DNA from: Acidobacteriaceae bacterium
GTDB taxonomy: Bacteria; Acidobacteriota; Terriglobia; Terriglobales; SbA1
Direction: 5' to 3'
Length of the DNA: 7,389 bases
NCBI GenBank assembly: GCA_003156615.1
Contig: PMHI01000736.1
Location: 2,307-9,695, forward strand
The notes beneath the pieces are model-generated. The model worked only from the letters and a program-made list of their open reading frames with translations. It was not told the origin of the DNA and searched no databases. Positions 6,957 through 7,389 of this stretch are shown one piece after another. The position numbers and the translations under genes were made by a program. Each line of letters begins with the position of its first letter. Position 1 is the stretch's first letter.

Positions 6957-6984
6957 AGTATAGCGCCCGACATTCACTTTTCAG
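6957..6984 (-). promoter_or_regulatory. Candidate promoter of the small basic protein gene
   Basis: On the minus strand, CTGAAA (6984-6979, 4/6) is followed after 16 bases by TATACT (6962-6957, 5/6). The expected start of transcription is near 6950, about 20 nt before the ATG at 6929. The -10 box is flanked by GGGC and GCCC, a short inverted repeat that may be chance. Confidence 0.4.
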
Positions 6985-7014
6985 CACACATTCTTGGCCT
7001 TTAGATTCAATTAC

Positions 7015-7389
7015 TTAGCCTCGGGGCGAGACGAATTGGGTCTTCTTTGTGGTTTTCAACTGAAACACGTCCTTGTCTATCTTTGCCCCTACCTGTATTG
7101 CAGAATACTTCGCCAGGCGCTGATCGCCCTGGGGTTCCATGAACTGCTGCTGCACCGAGATGCCGCGGCTCGAGTCAATCCACAGGAACGCCTTTGAGAA
7201 GTAGTTGCGCACTTTGTCGCTCTTCGGAATCAGTTGCAATTTCGCGGTTGCGATGTTGTCGATGCGGTCCTCGCCTACGTAGGCGACGTCATACGTCTTC
7301 TTCAGGTCCTCTCCGCTGCCGCCGAAGCCCAGCACCAGATAGCTTTCCATCTCGTTACGGTTGCTGCCCGCCGAGAACGACATGACTTG
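7015..7389 (-). CDS. LolA-like outer-membrane lipoprotein carrier protein, C-terminal part
   Basis: The frame enters from the right edge (QVMSFSAGSN...) and ends in TAA at 7017-7015, giving 124 residues of the C-terminal part; the start and signal peptide lie outside. Features that suit the LolA/LolB half-barrel fold are YDVAYVGEDRID, the strand AKLQLIPKSDKVRN, FLWIDSSRGISVQQQFMEPQGDQRLAKYS, and the closing strand DKDVFQLKTTKKTQFV. In this fold the alternating strands form the acyl-chain pocket, with repeated Lys-x-x-Leu-x-Pro and Glu-Pro-x-Gly-Asp turns. LolA takes lipoproteins from the LolCDE transporter through the periplasm to the outer membrane. The family call is from sequence pattern alone, and a related outer-membrane lipoprotein-sorting protein with another cargo cannot be excluded. 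The methionine at 7383 is internal, since the frame stays open to the edge. No terminator is seen before the next minus-strand gene. Confidence 0.7.
   Translation of the reverse strand, partial: QVMSFSAGSNRNEMESYLVLGFGGSGEDLKKTYDVAYVGEDRIDNIATAKLQLIPKSDKVRNYFSKAFLWIDSSRGISVQQQFMEPQGDQRLAKYSAIQVGAKIDKDVFQLKTTKKTQFVSPRG

Noticed and set aside
6930..6977. GTG-initiated 16-residue N-terminal extension of the small basic protein
   Set aside because: The best -10 box lies inside it, so the transcript would start after the GTG. No ribosome site precedes it.

Overview
The window looks like chromosomal DNA of an Acidobacteriota bacterium, probably of the Terriglobia (Koribacter-like) type. This is inferred from three things: a 1358-residue receptor with a carboxypeptidase-regulatory-like N-terminus (an Oar-type TonB-dependent receptor, greatly expanded in that phylum), moderately high GC with strong third-position GC, and a membrane-anchored GH18-like protein and a LolA-like protein whose wording resembles acidobacterial proteins as I remember them. 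No database was searched.

Layout, left to right. (1) Positions 1-681, minus strand: the first 227 residues of a membrane-anchored protein entering a GH18-like glycosidase fold. The gene runs off the left edge and is probably a large envelope-glycan protein. (2) 682-863: a divergent promoter region holding a three-unit 10-bp tandem repeat and a -10-like box only six bases from the next start codon. (3) 864-2345, plus strand: a GT39/ArnT-type multi-spanning glycosyltransferase with an in-frame hexanucleotide repeat that encodes an Asp-Pro tract. (4) 2346-2551: promoter and leader of the receptor. (5) 2552-6628, plus strand: a complete Oar-like outer-membrane receptor with signal peptide, Ig-like N-terminal domain, plug, large barrel and terminal Phe. 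(6) 6645-6675: a bidirectional intrinsic terminator between convergent genes. (7) 6711-6929, minus strand: a small unknown protein with a basic GRPRKR (AT-hook-like) segment. (8) 7015-7389, minus strand: the C-terminal part of a LolA-like lipoprotein-carrier protein, cut by the right edge.

The theme is the cell envelope. Two divergent genes act on glycans or lipid-linked sugars at the inner membrane, one large receptor handles outer-membrane uptake, and a LolA-like protein acts in lipoprotein transport. These are not one operon: orientation changes three times and each unit appears to have its own promoter. I see no mobile element, CRISPR array, RNA gene or defence system. The most unusual features are the helically phased decamers with a possible leaderless start, the Asp-Pro microsatellite inside the glycosyltransferase, and the ten receptor cysteines that fall into five close pairs. 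I do not see a clear new multi-gene system.
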